In this document: piece by piece, positions 22,201 through 33,749 of the stretch
Numbering within the stretch: the first letter of the stretch is position 1
How the letters are laid out: the number at the start of each line of letters is the position of its first letter
NCBI GenBank assembly: GCA_029953675.1
Contig: JAMWBK010000001.1
Coordinates: 186,001 to 250,000 of the forward strand
Direction of reading: 5' to 3'
DNA length: 64,000 bases
DNA from: Rhodosorus marinus
Lineage: Eukaryota; Rhodophyta; Stylonematophyceae; Stylonematales; Stylonemataceae
The notes under the pieces: generated by a model
Database searches by the model: none
What the model was told of the DNA's origin: nothing
What the model saw: only the letters and a program-made list of their open reading frames with translations
Translations under genes and position numbers: made by a program

Positions 22201-24099
22201 TGCTCACCTGATATTTCCTTTGAGTTCCTGCACCGTATTGAACAGCCGCTTTCTCTCTGACCACTCTTTTGCGTACCGGTGCTCTGCTTCTCGTCTCAGC
22301 TTTTCTTCTTCGGCAAGCCTCTGCCCTACTGTTTCAAGCGCAGCAAGCTTTTCCTGCAGTGTAGCCCTTAGGGAATCCAGCTCCTGCTGCAGACCATCAT
22401 TCTCCGGTCCAACTGTGTGGGCTTCGTCAAGAAGCCCTCTCGCCTCTTGTAGAGCAAATTCAAGCTGTCTGCGTGCTTCGCTCGATGACTCCCGCTCCTC
22501 TTCGAAAAACTCGACGTAATCAGAGACAACCATTCGAACGTTGTCCAGCTCATCAAATAGGTTCGTAATGGGCTGATTTACCGAGATCTTCAAGGAACTC
22601 AGACGAAGATTGACATCTGCGATCTGCTCCCGAATTCCCTCAATGGCAATCTATCCCGTCAGGACGTAAGGTTGGCAACGGAAGAACATCAGAAAATTGT
22701 CTCCGCTGACAGAACACGAAACAAGCGAATATGGGTACTGGACATTTTCATACCTGGTCCTTGGATGGCGAGCTGCCACCTGCAGGTTTCATCATCGACT
22801 TGGCCCGCAACGCAGCTATTTCACGTTCTTTATCCCTTGCGAGCTTTCTAGCTGCTTGAAGAGAGCTTTGCAGCTCCGTAATTCGACCTCGATGGCTCTT
22901 GGACTCCCAAATGTCCTCCTCGTGGGGGATACTCCCCTCCAAACCGCAGAGACCAGGAGAGCTAGTCTCTGTCGAGTCCTCGTCTTCGTCGAGTACCTTC
23001 AGGAAACTCCTGAGTCTGCTTACGGGTGTTCCTATTCCGGACTCAATGATACTGTATTCACCATTAGCCGCAGATCGGTTTCGACTGGGAGTCATTGTCA
23101 ATTGTTTTCTTGCTTCCGGGCGACTGGGTGTTCTGTCAATGCTGTCTATTATCTGCACAGATCTGTCAGCCTCGCTTGCCAGATTCACTTTTCGCAATGT
23201 AGTCGACTCCCAGCATCTTTTCTTGCTATTGTCGTCGATGCAGATGTATTTGTACTCGATATTTTCAACATCATCCAATTCCACTTCCAGCTCCCAGTCT
23301 CCTTTCCACAGCCCTTCGAAAGGAGCCTGGGCCGTCTTCTTCTGCATTCGTATTGCACTGTCCTCCTTCCATGATCCAAGAGCAACCCCAGCCCCAACCG
23401 CATACACTGTGACGTCGTCGTTGGAAAGATAGTTCGTCTTAAATAGCACCCTGTAAGTCTGCGGTGAATCGACTTCTTCTTCCTCCGGCTGTTTATGAAA
23501 CGCATTGCTGCGTCTCCTAGAGGCATTCCTCCCGGCTCCGACTCCGCCAACAGGTATCAGTTTTATTGAGTAGTTGTTCTCATGATTGAGCCAATTCACT
23601 TTGTTGCTGTGGAAGCTCCACAGCCGGAAGAGCGTTTCATCGGAAATGGTTACCTGAATTTATCACAGGAACGCCAAAGAGCATTCGTAAGCATCCAATT
23701 TGATCGAAGAAAAGGGATCCAGGAACATGAATCTGGTTTCCGTACCTTCACCAAGGCCCATGATGCACTCCAGCCTTTTCCGTCGTGGCGGATCGTGATG
23801 TTTAAAAGGTTGCCAACGAAGGGAGCGCTAAAGGCAACCTCTGTTACGCTACCCCGCAGAAGCTCTCCGTGCGTTAGCGGAATTTCTTCTGTTGTCCTAC
23901 AGTCTCCGACCATGGTTAAGTAAACTTGAGCGTCGGTTCCTCCCCATCGCGCATCTCCTGTTTGCAGGGTAACGGAATACCGGTGCATTTCACTAGATAC
24001 ATTCCCAGAATCTTCAGCACCACGGTCCCTCATGCTACCACTTTCTCCTCGCTCCGGGGTCCTCAAACTTGGACTCCCCATCGCCGACGAGTCAGTCAT
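19253..24099 (-). CDS. Kinesin-14-type motor with N-terminal PLAT and CBM20 domains
   Basis: Eight exons, in gene order: 24099-23746, 23653-22754, 22650-22208, 22121-21473, 21376-21092, 21005-20202, 20128-19763, 19657-19253; 1401 residues. Residues 38-150: PLAT/LH2-like domain ([33 protein letters not shown]). 184-276: CBM20 ([34 protein letters not shown]) keeping Trp213, Lys253 and Trp266, equivalents of the starch-site 1 residues of glucoamylase. Then a Ser-rich linker, a coiled coil and the kinesin-14 neck [18 protein letters not shown]. Motor about 560-880: P-loop GQTGSGKT (640-647), switch I NERSSRSH, switch [10 protein letters not shown]. After the motor comes a coiled coil with 24-residue repeats and a basic, Ser/Pro-rich tail. 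The neck type predicts minus-end motion. The motor is internal, not C-terminal. Likely cargo is cytosolic starch; this is inference. All joins keep frame and the splice sites are canonical. Confidence 0.92.
20265..20655 (-). repeat. Six 72-bp/24-residue coiled-coil repeats within the kinesin tail
   Basis: Six consecutive units, each with the core KDEQI-x-x-LEE followed by a leucine/asparagine turn and an Arg/Ser-rich end (for example [18 protein letters not shown]). The unit is 24 residues long, so 72 bp, and the copies agree at roughly half to two thirds of positions. The DNA copies are recognisable on the plus strand by the recurring TTCATCCTT word. The period does not equal a whole number of heptads. 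Confidence 0.85.
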
Positions 24100-25517
24100 C
24101 CGGAAGGGTCCGAGAATGAACTCCCAGCCCTTGCGCGTTGCACTGCACTATTGATTCGAAAGCATGAACATCCAAGAAATCCGAACGTACATGTAGGATT
24201 AGTACGTCAAGATCTCCAACCTGCTCTCTGCTTGCAGGAAGTTGAAAACAATCGCGCTCATCTCAATTCTCGTCGACCCCGAAGCATTTTTTTTCTACCT
24301 CGACTTGTGCCGTCCTCTCCCAGTTTCATATGGAAGACTGCATACCACATAAGAAAATGAGTAAAACTAGTGAGTCAAAACAAAACAGTCAAGTTACACC
24401 TGCCTTCGTTTCCGATCGCTTCGCTGAATCCCCTCATCAACCTGAACACGACTCGCATTGCTGAAACTAGCCGGTAGGGGCAATGTCACCTAGGCGCTTT
24501 TGAATTTTGAATTTGTGGCAGATGTCAATCATTAAAGTCAATCACCAAATGCAAATGATTGAAACAAACGCAGTCATTCTGAGCGATTAATGACTGTAGT
24601 CAATCAATAATAAACATGCATTGAGGAGATAGCGTATATATCGGTGGCATCATCTGGAATAGTAGATCTTTGGTGATCTTGATTTTCTCGATAAAGTAAG
24701 TATATAGATTCGTATTGTATTTATGTTTTGATATTTTTGATGCCTTCTGCCATTTTGGGCGTGTGGGCCGACGGCGGAAGGCCCTATCTCATTTTCCTCC
24801 ATTTCCGAGACGTACGGAATGTAATTTAGCTTGTTAACACACCCAGACGTCTCGAAAGAATGCTCTTGCCCCTCGCTTTAGCTTGGCCCAGTCGAAATCC
24901 CCGACATATGCAGTCCTAATTATAAATAAATCTACTATCGTAAAATAGATTGTGTGCTGACCAGGGGTGGTTAAGAACTTGTTGCGCTTCAGGAAATGTC
25001 AACTGTGAAGCTAGAAATGGCTAATATTCGGTGCTTTCATGAAGCACCGAATATTAGTCTCTGAAATACGAATAGAATGCTACTTAATGAATATCTGATT
25101 ACCCCGCTGGTTATCAGAGAAGAATAGGGAAGTATTCAACGCAACGCACAAGTCTAGTTTTAGACCGGTGATCCCATAATGATTGTTTTGTTTTTCTTGA
25201 CCCCCGTGCGCAGTGAGATCTTTCTGGTTTTGTTCATTGCGAGATGTGGTTTTTTCGGGGGTTGCTGAAGAGAATACAAAGTAGTGGGTTGTTCTTGAGT
25301 GTTTTCGAGTTTAGGACGACGCTTCAAAGGGCGGAGTTGTAGAATGAGGGAAAAAAAAGTTAGGTTTTGGTTGATTTTGAGGGGTGTGGAGCGCGAGGGT
25401 GGAGTGATGTATTGAGTTTAGGAGGTTTGGGAGGAGAGTGGGCGATTGTTTGTACGAGTGGGAGGCCTGTGAAGGATAGGAGGTAGATCGTAGGTAGAAG
25501 TTTGAGGACTAGGAATC
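24100..25517. other. Divergent intergenic region
   Basis: Separates the kinesin and NAC beta genes, so it should hold both promoters. It contains a cluster of TCAATCA/TGATTGA words at 24525-24615 and a perfect hairpin at 25021-25057 (listed separately). No coding sequence is supported. Confidence 0.5.
25021..25057. repeat. Perfect inverted repeat, 16-bp arms, 5-nt loop
   Basis: Arm CTAATATTCGGTGCTT at 25021-25036, loop TCATG, and an exact reverse complement at 25042-25057. Intergenic, about 460 bp upstream of the NAC beta start codon. Confidence 0.9.
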
Positions 25518-26279
25518 ATGGTTGATCCTGAGCCAACGCCTGCGTCGCCGCAGGCTACCAAGCTGGCGAAGCTGGCTAAATTGCAAGCCTCTGTACGGAT
25601 GGGTGGCAAGGGAACGATGAGAAGAAAGAAGAAGGCGACACATAGAACGGCGCCAACGGACGACAGGCGTTTTCAGGCAACCATTAAGAAGATGGGTATG
25701 GCTCAGATTACTGGAATTGAGGAAGTGAACTTGTTCCGTGATGACGGCACAGTCACAAACTTCATGAATCCTACTGGTAAGATCTGGTCCCACTCCCCTC
25801 ATACTGAGCAGTGAGCTCTCGTTCACGATTCTAACGAGAGAAGTGTCTCCACATGGATAGTACAAGCACAGCTGCACGCCAGCACCTACGTCATTTCGGG
25901 TCAGAACCAAACAAAACCGCTTCAGGACATGCTCCCGAGTTTGATAAATCAGCTCGGTCCGGATAACATAAAGAACATTAAGAACCTCATGGAACACCTC
26001 GTTGCCAAGGAAGGCGGAGAAAACGGTCCGGCCGAGGAAGGTGATGAGGAAATTCCCGAGCTCATGGAAACCGAGAACTTTGAGAACGTTGAAGGGGAAA
26101 AGGTGAGTTTCGAAATTCCTTTCTTGGAGATATAGATTTTTGCTCTCCACGACTAGACCTGTGCTAAAAAGCTTACCTACGGCTTGTAATGTGTAACGCA
26201 GGACGAGACCAAGGGAGAACCAGCTGAGCAAGCCGAGGAGGCGCCTGCTGAGAAGCCCGAGGAAACTGCTGATGCGTAG
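25518..26279 (+). CDS. Nascent polypeptide-associated complex beta subunit (BTF3-like)
   Basis: Ribosome-associated chaperone subunit that pairs with NAC alpha and shields nascent chains. Exons 25518-25776, 25861-26102 and 26202-26279; 192 residues. Features: an N-terminal lysine-rich ribosome-binding stretch ([17 protein letters not shown]), then the NAC domain ([39 protein letters not shown] with the intron splitting Val, and [14 protein letters not shown]). The acidic, Glu/Ala-rich tail covers exon 3. Length and domain order are normal for eukaryotes (human BTF3b is about 160). The first 20 residues are an Ala/Pro/Lys extension of no known role. Confidence 0.95.
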
Positions 26280-28464
26280 GCAGAACAGGATTAGACAGCA
26301 GACGAGGTTGAGATGGGGAGACGGAAATAGCTGCGTTTTGTACTTTGTTTCAGGAAGCACTCTTTCTCGTTAACCAATAGACTTGTTTTGAACAGTGCTC
26401 GGGAACCTAAGTCGCTGTAGTGCGCTGCAGCCACCAGGTTTGACTTACCGAGCTCCTCGTCGTTAACTTTGATGTTGTGTGCCGATCATCACCGACCGCT
26501 ATATTTTTCGGCTGATAAAACGGCACAGTGCTTTGTGAGGTAAAATGAGGACGTCTATCAATCGAACAGAAAATTGGGAATGGACCGATCAATATCTAGA
26601 GCACGCTGGAGTTGTGCTCCTTCCCCTGTGTTTTCATCTTCCGCCAGTAGCGTGGGTGGACGAAACCTCAGAATCGTATGCCGCTGTGGATGAACCTGAG
26701 ATGTGCAGGGATCCAGGCCTGGCGACGATGAGAAGCCTGTTCTTGACTTCTGGAAATATTTCCCAAACAGATTGCGCGAGTTATAGCAAGGAGATTCGCA
26801 GATTTACATGAAGTCAGATCCAAAAATTTGCCTAGACTCTGTAGTGGAACATGCATCGAATCGCAGTGTACCTCTGTCCGCGGTATAAACCCTTCCTTGA
26901 TTCCAAAATTCTCTAGGACATAAAGCTGCACTGGCAACTTAAGCCTTAGGAAAATCGGGTAGTAGATTTTCTTTGGTGTCTGCATCGTGAGAGACAAGCT
27001 CCAAACCCCTTTGAAACTGGTACAGCCTGGCAGTTCTGGGGGAGGGGAGGAGGCCTACGAATTTTTGGCACTGCCATCAAGAAACTCGGCAATTGGCGTC
27101 TCACAACCTCAAGCACATTGTTCCAAGCGGGGAGCTACCCTTTTCAGAGACTGAAATCAGTTCCCTAGCCCAGCCCAGCCATCCAAACATCCACGCTCAC
27201 GTGCAGCAGCACGCGTCCTCGCCTCATTGTTTCTCGTAACACCGTTTCACTCTCATCCTTCGGAATAGACTTCCAGAGCGCTCTGAATGTGGCTGCTCCA
27301 GGGACCTTGTCTTCAGCTCATCTCCCGCTCGCAACCCATGCCCTCCACCAGAATCTCCACTGAAACCAACGACCCGACCAGAAAAGTTAATGTAAGAGTC
27401 ACTTCCCCGCGAAAAGTTAAGAGTCACCTGTAAAAAACAATCAGATTCATTCCGCATCCCGAATAGTTTCGGATTTTCAATTTAGATTGTTGGAGAATTT
27501 TTCAGCCTTCTTGCCTGGATCCCTGCTCCGCACGAACTAGCACAATACATGGATTCAACTGCCCCTCTTTACAAACGCACCAGAGACAACGTAGGAACAG
27601 CCAAAAAAACCCTACCCCCTTACCTTAGCTCGTCTAAATTGTTGGCAACTAGATCATTCATATAGCAATAAGTTCTTGGGGATGCATCGATGGGTAATCG
27701 CGTTCCAGCAAGAGAGGGTGAACATCAGTGATTCTATTGGGAAGTGGTTTAGGAAGTGGTTCGGTGGGGAAGGGGTGAGGTTGGTCATCCCGGGGTTTTC
27801 GATCACAACTTCTTCGCGAAAAGAAACAAACCCGTAAAAAGATATATTGTTGTTTTCAATAGCGAGCTACAGTCAAAATATTCATAGTAATCAATGTTTT
27901 TCATATCCAATTCCTCGCCAAGGCACAAATTTCCAGTACTCTTAGTTTTTCTATATGTCAATAAAAGTTGATCATTTCTATCCGATTTATTTCGCAAAAA
28001 ATATTTTTAAGAACAATATTATCAATAAATATTTGCATTGAATCTCTGTAAATTGTTTCTTTAATAATACAGATATCTGCTTATTCGTAATTTGGAAGGA
28101 ATTCAGGAAAGACCGCGGAGGGAGAAAAAGGAAAAAGGGTTTCCTGTCAGTTGTGTTTCAGGGTGAGTTCATTCCAGGCTTTCTCTGTCGACCTGGAGGG
28201 GCTCAGAGGAGTGTGTGTTGTTATTGTTGGTTGGCTGGTAGACGGGGACAATAAGACAGTAGGGGATATTCCAATTCGATCTTGGAGAAGAGAATGGAAG
28301 GGGTGCTGGTGGTGCTAAGGGGGTTGGTATAGGCTTTTTGAGGTTTTTGTTTTTGGGGAAGAAGGACGTGGAGGAGAGGTTGTATTAGCGGGGATTCGAC
28401 AAGGTGTGGGTTTGTTCTATCGAGATTTGGTGGGGTCTCGTTTTGTTTCGAGGCGTTGGTCGAG
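26280..28464. other. Intergenic region, 2.2 kb, no gene recognised
   Basis: Open frames of 60-110 codons exist (26545-26811 +, 26668-26997 -, 27224-27457 -) but they overlap or lack any recognisable domain. 27800-28080 is AT-rich. The right end is the promoter side of the ANTH-kinase gene. Confidence 0.4.
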
Positions 28465-31400
28465 ATGGGTTGGGGGGATCCGGGTGAGCTTGTAGAGCTG
28501 AACGGGGCCTCTGGTAAGACTTGGCAGCTTAGGTTTGCCAAGTTGGTATGGCCCCTGCGAGAGGATCCGGATGCGGCGTCGACTGTGTACATGATGAAGG
28601 AAAATCTCCCTAACGGCAAGGTGTATATCGCAAAAACGCAGTTTGCTGATACTGATGAGGATATGGAGGACTTGATCGCCGAAGCAGCGAGCTGGAGGAA
28701 GATTAGCCTAGAGAATAACAATCGGTGGCCTCCAAATATAGTTGAACTTCATGATGCGTTTATTACCCGCGGGGAGGACTCCTCCGTAGTGTACCTGATG
28801 GAGCTCGGCGAGAAGGGAAACCTTCCCAAGCCGCTCCCTGAAGATCAGGTGGTAAAAGCGCTCCAAGAGATATGCAACGGCGTTCGCAGTGTTTTGAACA
28901 GCGGACTCCCCTGCCATGGCTACGTAGCTCATTCTAACGTTGTGGTATCTTCCAAGGTGAGTCTCCGCAACTAAGAGCATGTGGACACATCAGCTCGGAA
29001 GGCTCAAGCTGGTGATTCCGCTTTCTCGATTAAGGGAGTTGCCAAACTTGCTGGCTTCGGTGCTGGTCGAGCCAAGATTCTGCGCAGTCATCCCCAACTG
29101 TCAGAGAAAGACGATGTATCCGCAATCGGACGCCTAGGGTTCGAATTGCTCGTCGGGCGACCTCCGTCCCGCACGGAGACTGCCCTTCCGAAACAGGCTA
29201 TGCTCTCCGTACGAATAAGGGAAGCCATTGACTCCGCGATGTCTCCCCCACAAAGTCGACCAGACTTGGGGGCGTTCACACGCATGCTGTCCGAGGGGGT
29301 GCAGGCAGGACTAATGTCCGAGACAAGCATGAAGGGAGACCTGAAAAGCCGCGGGGGTCTCCCTCCGGTTGCTTCCATGTCCATGAGACGGGGTATGCCC
29401 GCAGCTCCTCCACCGCCCGCTGCAGGAATGGGCCGTCCTCCACCGTCTCAGTCCCGGTCATCGCTCATGGATGCAGTAAACCAAGTTTCCCAAGCCTCGA
29501 TACGGGGAGCGGTACCACCTGCAGGTGCGCCACCCGCCGCCGGCCAGCAGGCATATGACTCAGGCTCCGGAGGCAGCCTGGGAGGATTGGGCAGGAGATC
29601 TAGCGTTATGGATGCCGTGGCCACCGCAAGCCGGCGCGGGGGTGATATGCTGGGAAATGGTGATGCAGGATTGGGCTCGAGAAGAATGTCAATGGATCCC
29701 TTTGGCCTGGCTCAGCGGACATCGACTCCAGGAGAGAAAGCGAAAGACGTATCGGAGTTGTTGAACAAGGTGAGAACACAGTAATTGTGTTTGTTCTCAG
29801 CTGGGAAACAGTTGATCAACCCGGTGACGATTGCTGTAACGTTGAACTCAAGCTGTTTTGGCTCACTCTTTTGACCGTATAGATTACGGACCCAGACGTT
29901 ACCGTTTTCGATGCAGAGTCCATGAAAAAGCTTCTCACGCTCCTGCACGAGGCCAAGGCTTCACCAGATGTGTTCAGGGTCCTATTCAAACGTCCGATTA
30001 GCGTGGACCCAGTAATCGCTTTCAAAACGTTGACTGCTGTGCATCTTATGATGGCTGAAGGCCCCCTAGAATTCATTGACATGACTTTGCGCCAGGCGAA
30101 GTTCTTCGAATGGATTGAAAATAGCTGGTCAGCAGATGCAGTTCAAGCCAATATGGACAAGCACAAGTTCAGCTTTGCCTTTATGAGTAAGTGCCTACTG
30201 AGTCATTGGTCTTTCAAGTGGGATGGACGGAGTGGATCATTGGACTCATAGTACCGTTCCTTTTCTACCTCACAGATGGCGAGATTGCAAAGTACGCGAA
30301 CTTCCTCCGACTGAAGGCAATTTTCCACTACAAGGCTGCGTACGCGTTCCACGGGGACTGGTCCAGGAGTGAGATGCTATCGGAGGCCGGCGGGGACGCA
30401 GTACAGGGCAGAGAAAGGAAGATCTTAGCTGGGGTTGCTGATATGATGGACCTGGCTGAGGATGTTGCTGGCTCCATCATCCTTGGGCAGGACCCGTGCA
30501 GGTAATTATTACAATCGGACCTCGTTTGTGAGTGTCTGTCGATGCTTGACCTAACCACGTTGTAATATCCCAATCGGCGACCAGGAACATCAAGATTGTC
30601 AGCTTCCCAGTTCTGGTTGGAGAGATCATTCATGGGTACGAGGCCGCCTGCGAACTGGTCGACTCTATTGAGAACCTGCACACGAGGCGAAAGTTGGTGC
30701 CAGCCTTCAACCGTTGTCATAACAGTGCAAGGAACGTCCTCATGGCATTGAACGCGGCCCCCGATCTCAGCTCCAAGGTGTCCCCTGAGATGGCTGGCAT
30801 GGAGATCGATGAGAATCCTCCAGGTATCGGGATTTGGATAATGTTGATGTCCTGATGAGAGGTATTCAGTCGGATGTAGGTTGACTGCTCACGTTGGATA
30901 TCGATGTTTTCACGCAGACATTGCCGCTGAACCCGAACCGGAGCCGGTCGTAGATTTGTCCTACACTGAGGAGGTAGATGAGGGAGAGAAGAAGAAGAAG
31001 AAGAAGAAGAAGAAGAAGAAGGAGAAGGGGGAAGAGCCCTTAGTAGAGGATGCCACAGAAGATCCTGCTGCGGGTGATGAAGCAGCTGCGGGAGGAGCTG
31101 TTGTGCCCTTCCAAGAGAACAAGATAGGGTTGCTTGTTCGGTACGCCGCTGAACATGACGGAGATGCACCGGAAGAAGAGCCAGTAGAGCGTGCCGCTAA
31201 TCCTAACGTTGAGAATGCTGGTCTTTTGGCGGACATTCTGGGTAAGCGAGAACGCGGTCGCTGGGAATTTTTCGGAGCGTGATCTTCGGCTTCCTGGTCT
31301 GGTCACATGCTGCCCAATCTTACCAATAATCTCGGCTTTTCGTGACAGGTGAGGCACCCACGGCTGAGGAGGGCGGCGATGCAGGAGTTGGAAATTCGAT

Positions 31401-32767
31401 TGCCCTGGCCTTAACCGATGAGGCGAGGGAACAGGAACGCGCAACTTTGCGAGAGGCGCGTGAGAATTCCGCCGCGTACTCAATGGCACTGGTATGCGGT
31501 CCACAGTCTATCACGATAGAAATGACTAAATACAGTTTGCCGGTAGGTAGGTGTTCGGAGAAACCTAACCTTGCTATTTCCTTTTTCGACAAGACTGTGG
31601 TTGGAGAAGCACCTGTTTTCGAAAAGACGCACCCTCCGTTCTGTCAGTGTGCAATGTGCCAGACAACGACCGCGGTGCAGAATATGACTGTCTATGGTGC
31701 AGGAGATGAGGATGAAAATATTGATCAAACGCCTGTTGATGCCACCACCGAAATACCAGAAAAGTTCATCATAAACGGCAAGGACGTGAAAATAGGCCAA
31801 GCCATAGGAGAGGGAGGATTTGGATCAGTGTACAAAGGTAAGTTGCAATTCGTGGAGCTTGCAAACATTCGTGTCTGGAAGGCGTACGTTTCCGAAAGCC
31901 AAGTCCTTCTTTCGATGTTGGGATTTTTTTTCTGCCGTCAGGAAAATACAAGCGGAAAGAAGTCGCGGTCAAGAAGATTCAGAAGGCATATTTGCAGGAC
32001 GAGGCTATATATGATGCCCTCAAGAAGGAAGTAGCGTTGATGAGTCAACTTGAGCACAAGAATGTTCTCAAGCTTGTCGGCGCATACCCGAAGAAGAACA
32101 ATTTTATGATGTTGTTTGAGTACATGACTCGGGGATCTCTCTTTGACATGATTCACAAGGCTCGCGCACGGCTGACTTGGCCTATTGTGAAGAAGCTTGC
32201 CACGAATCTAGCACAGGGTATGGCTTACCTTCACGCGTCGAAGGTAATGCACAGGGACTTGAAATCGGCGAACATAATGGTGGACGAGGACTTCAGCGTG
32301 AAGATAGGTGACTTTGGAATCGCTGTCATCCTCTCTGGTGAGGATGACGACTCCAGCGAGCGCCATGGGTGAGAGTTCCCAACAGCTTCTCAGCTTGCCG
32401 ACATAGCACTTCGAACTGGAACGTTCACTGACTGTAAGGTTTCGTTCGCCTATGAACGGATAGATTCGCGGGTACTCTGCAGTATATGGCTCCCGAGGTC
32501 ATTCAGAAGCTACCTTTCACTGAGAAGAGTGATGTCTACTCTTTTGGAGTTGTGCTATGGGAGATGGTCTCGATGGAACTCCCTTACGCTGGCGTAGATC
32601 CACAAGTAGCTGCGGATCAGGTTATGAACAACGGCTTCAGACCACAGATCCCACCGTTCTGTCCTCAACCCCTCGCGGTGCTCATATCTTCCTGTTGGAA
32701 TCAGGAACCAACTTTACGGCCCTCGTTCGTTCAGATTCAAGAGCTGCTAAAACGGATTCCGGGTTAA
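28465..32767 (+). CDS. NAK-like pseudokinase - ANTH domain - TKL-type kinase fusion
   Basis: Exons 28465-28956, 29002-29769, 29883-30186, 30276-30501, 30585-30823, 30918-31241, 31349-31837, 31942-32368 and 32464-32767; 1190 residues. Residues 15-225 resemble the NAK/AAK1 kinase fold but are degenerate: the VAIK lysine is kept (YIAK57), the HRDLKxxN loop reads YVAHSN (151-158) and DFG reads GFG (182-184), so catalysis is unlikely. A Pro/Ser/Gly linker follows (about 260-400). An ANTH-like domain spans about 420-670 (SPDVFRVLFKRPISVDPVIA, LTAVHLMMAEG, YANFLRLKAIFHYKAAYAFH), as in AP180/CALM. Then an acidic linker with 11 consecutive Lys. The C-terminal kinase (about 925-1190) is intact: GEGGFGSVY, VAVKK958, HRDLKSAN (1051-1058), DFG (1071-1073), MAPEV. 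Likely a clathrin-coat signalling protein. A segment at 31492-31593 could be an extra in-frame intron. Confidence 0.88.
30989..31027 (+). repeat. AAG microsatellite encoding a polylysine run
   Basis: A run of AAG triplets inside exon 6 of the ANTH-kinase gene encodes eleven consecutive lysines flanked by Glu. It lies in a disordered acidic linker and could vary in length between strains. Confidence 0.9.
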
Positions 32768-33132
32768 TAAACCTGAGCAACTATTGAATACTCTACTCCC
32801 CCGCACCGAGCTTCTTCTTATTTGAAACGGAGACTGATACCCTATAGTACGAACGAAAACAAGACAACTTCACTCTAGATCACCGTGCTTACTTACTACG
32901 GAGCCGTCTTGAGGATGGACCCTCGAACAAACGCCTACCTCGAGCATTGACGTGCAGCGCATAATGCATGAATTCCCCAACGCCGCAAAATCATCTATCC
33001 CTGCTCTTTGGCCTCGCAGAACAGCAACCCCGCCTTCGAGAGGAGAGGCCCTTTGATCTTGACAGAGTGTAAGCAAATCTGGTACGGACAAATTGTTTTT
33101 ACATATAACTGCCTCGCTGCTTTCGTAGAATC
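32768..33132. other. Short convergent intergenic region
   Basis: Lies between the stop codons of the ANTH-kinase gene and the cupin gene, 365 bp. No coding or RNA feature was seen. Confidence 0.4.
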
Positions 33133-33749
33133 TCATGCAACGGCAAAACCAACAATGACCAGGCTGTCCGTCTCGGAAGCCAAGATCTTATGCTTTTTAG
33201 GAGGCGCGACTCGAATGCACGCACCAGGTGTCATGGCAAGCGCTTCGCCGTCCAGAATCAACGTCCCGTTGCCAGAAAGAACTAGGAATACTTCGTACAT
33301 ATCGACGTGCCAATTCTCAGAGGCGATCTGGTCAATGAGCCGAACCAGTGCCTCCTTCAGTGCTCGCAAGGCGTTGAGGGTCTCACTGGTGTTTGTGCTC
33401 CTTACCTGGCCAGGTTTCAGCTCGGACCGTGCGACTTGCGTAATGTGTGGTATTTCACCATTCCTAACTAATACCTGCAAGAGCGGTGTGTGTCCAAGTG
33501 CCACTGTTACAGTGAGCAACTAGAGCAAAACCACGAGCTCCAGAACAACCCGCATATCCGATTCGTTTTCGGGCTTCTTACCTGCTTGAAAATGTCTTCA
33601 TCATGTGATACGCTCTCAAACGGGATGTTTTCAAGGTGAACATAAGGGCTTACGTCCGGGAGAGCCTTGCTTCCACCAAAAAAGAAATGAGCAACAAGCA
33701 AGACCTCGCTACAGACAAGAATCAACAAAACCGGTGCAGGAACGTTCAT
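33133..33749 (-). CDS. Secreted or membrane-anchored cupin-domain protein
   Basis: Exons 33749-33582 and 33519-33133 (gene order) give 184 residues. The N-terminus is a signal peptide or anchor (VLLILVCSEVLLVAHFFFGG). The rest matches a single cupin beta-barrel: HITQVARSELKPGQ, then HVDMYEVFLVLSGNGTLILD, the GDxxxxPP-like turn GACIRVAPPKKHKIL, and SLVIVGFAVA. The metal-binding histidines of classical cupins are only partly present (the His of HVDMYE and of KKHKIL), so metal binding is uncertain. The substrate cannot be guessed. The 62-nt intron has GTAAGA and CTCTAG ends. Confidence 0.7.

Noticed and set aside
25509-26360. 283-codon minus-strand frame
   Set aside because: Runs across the exons and both introns of the NAC beta gene on the other strand, which is certain.
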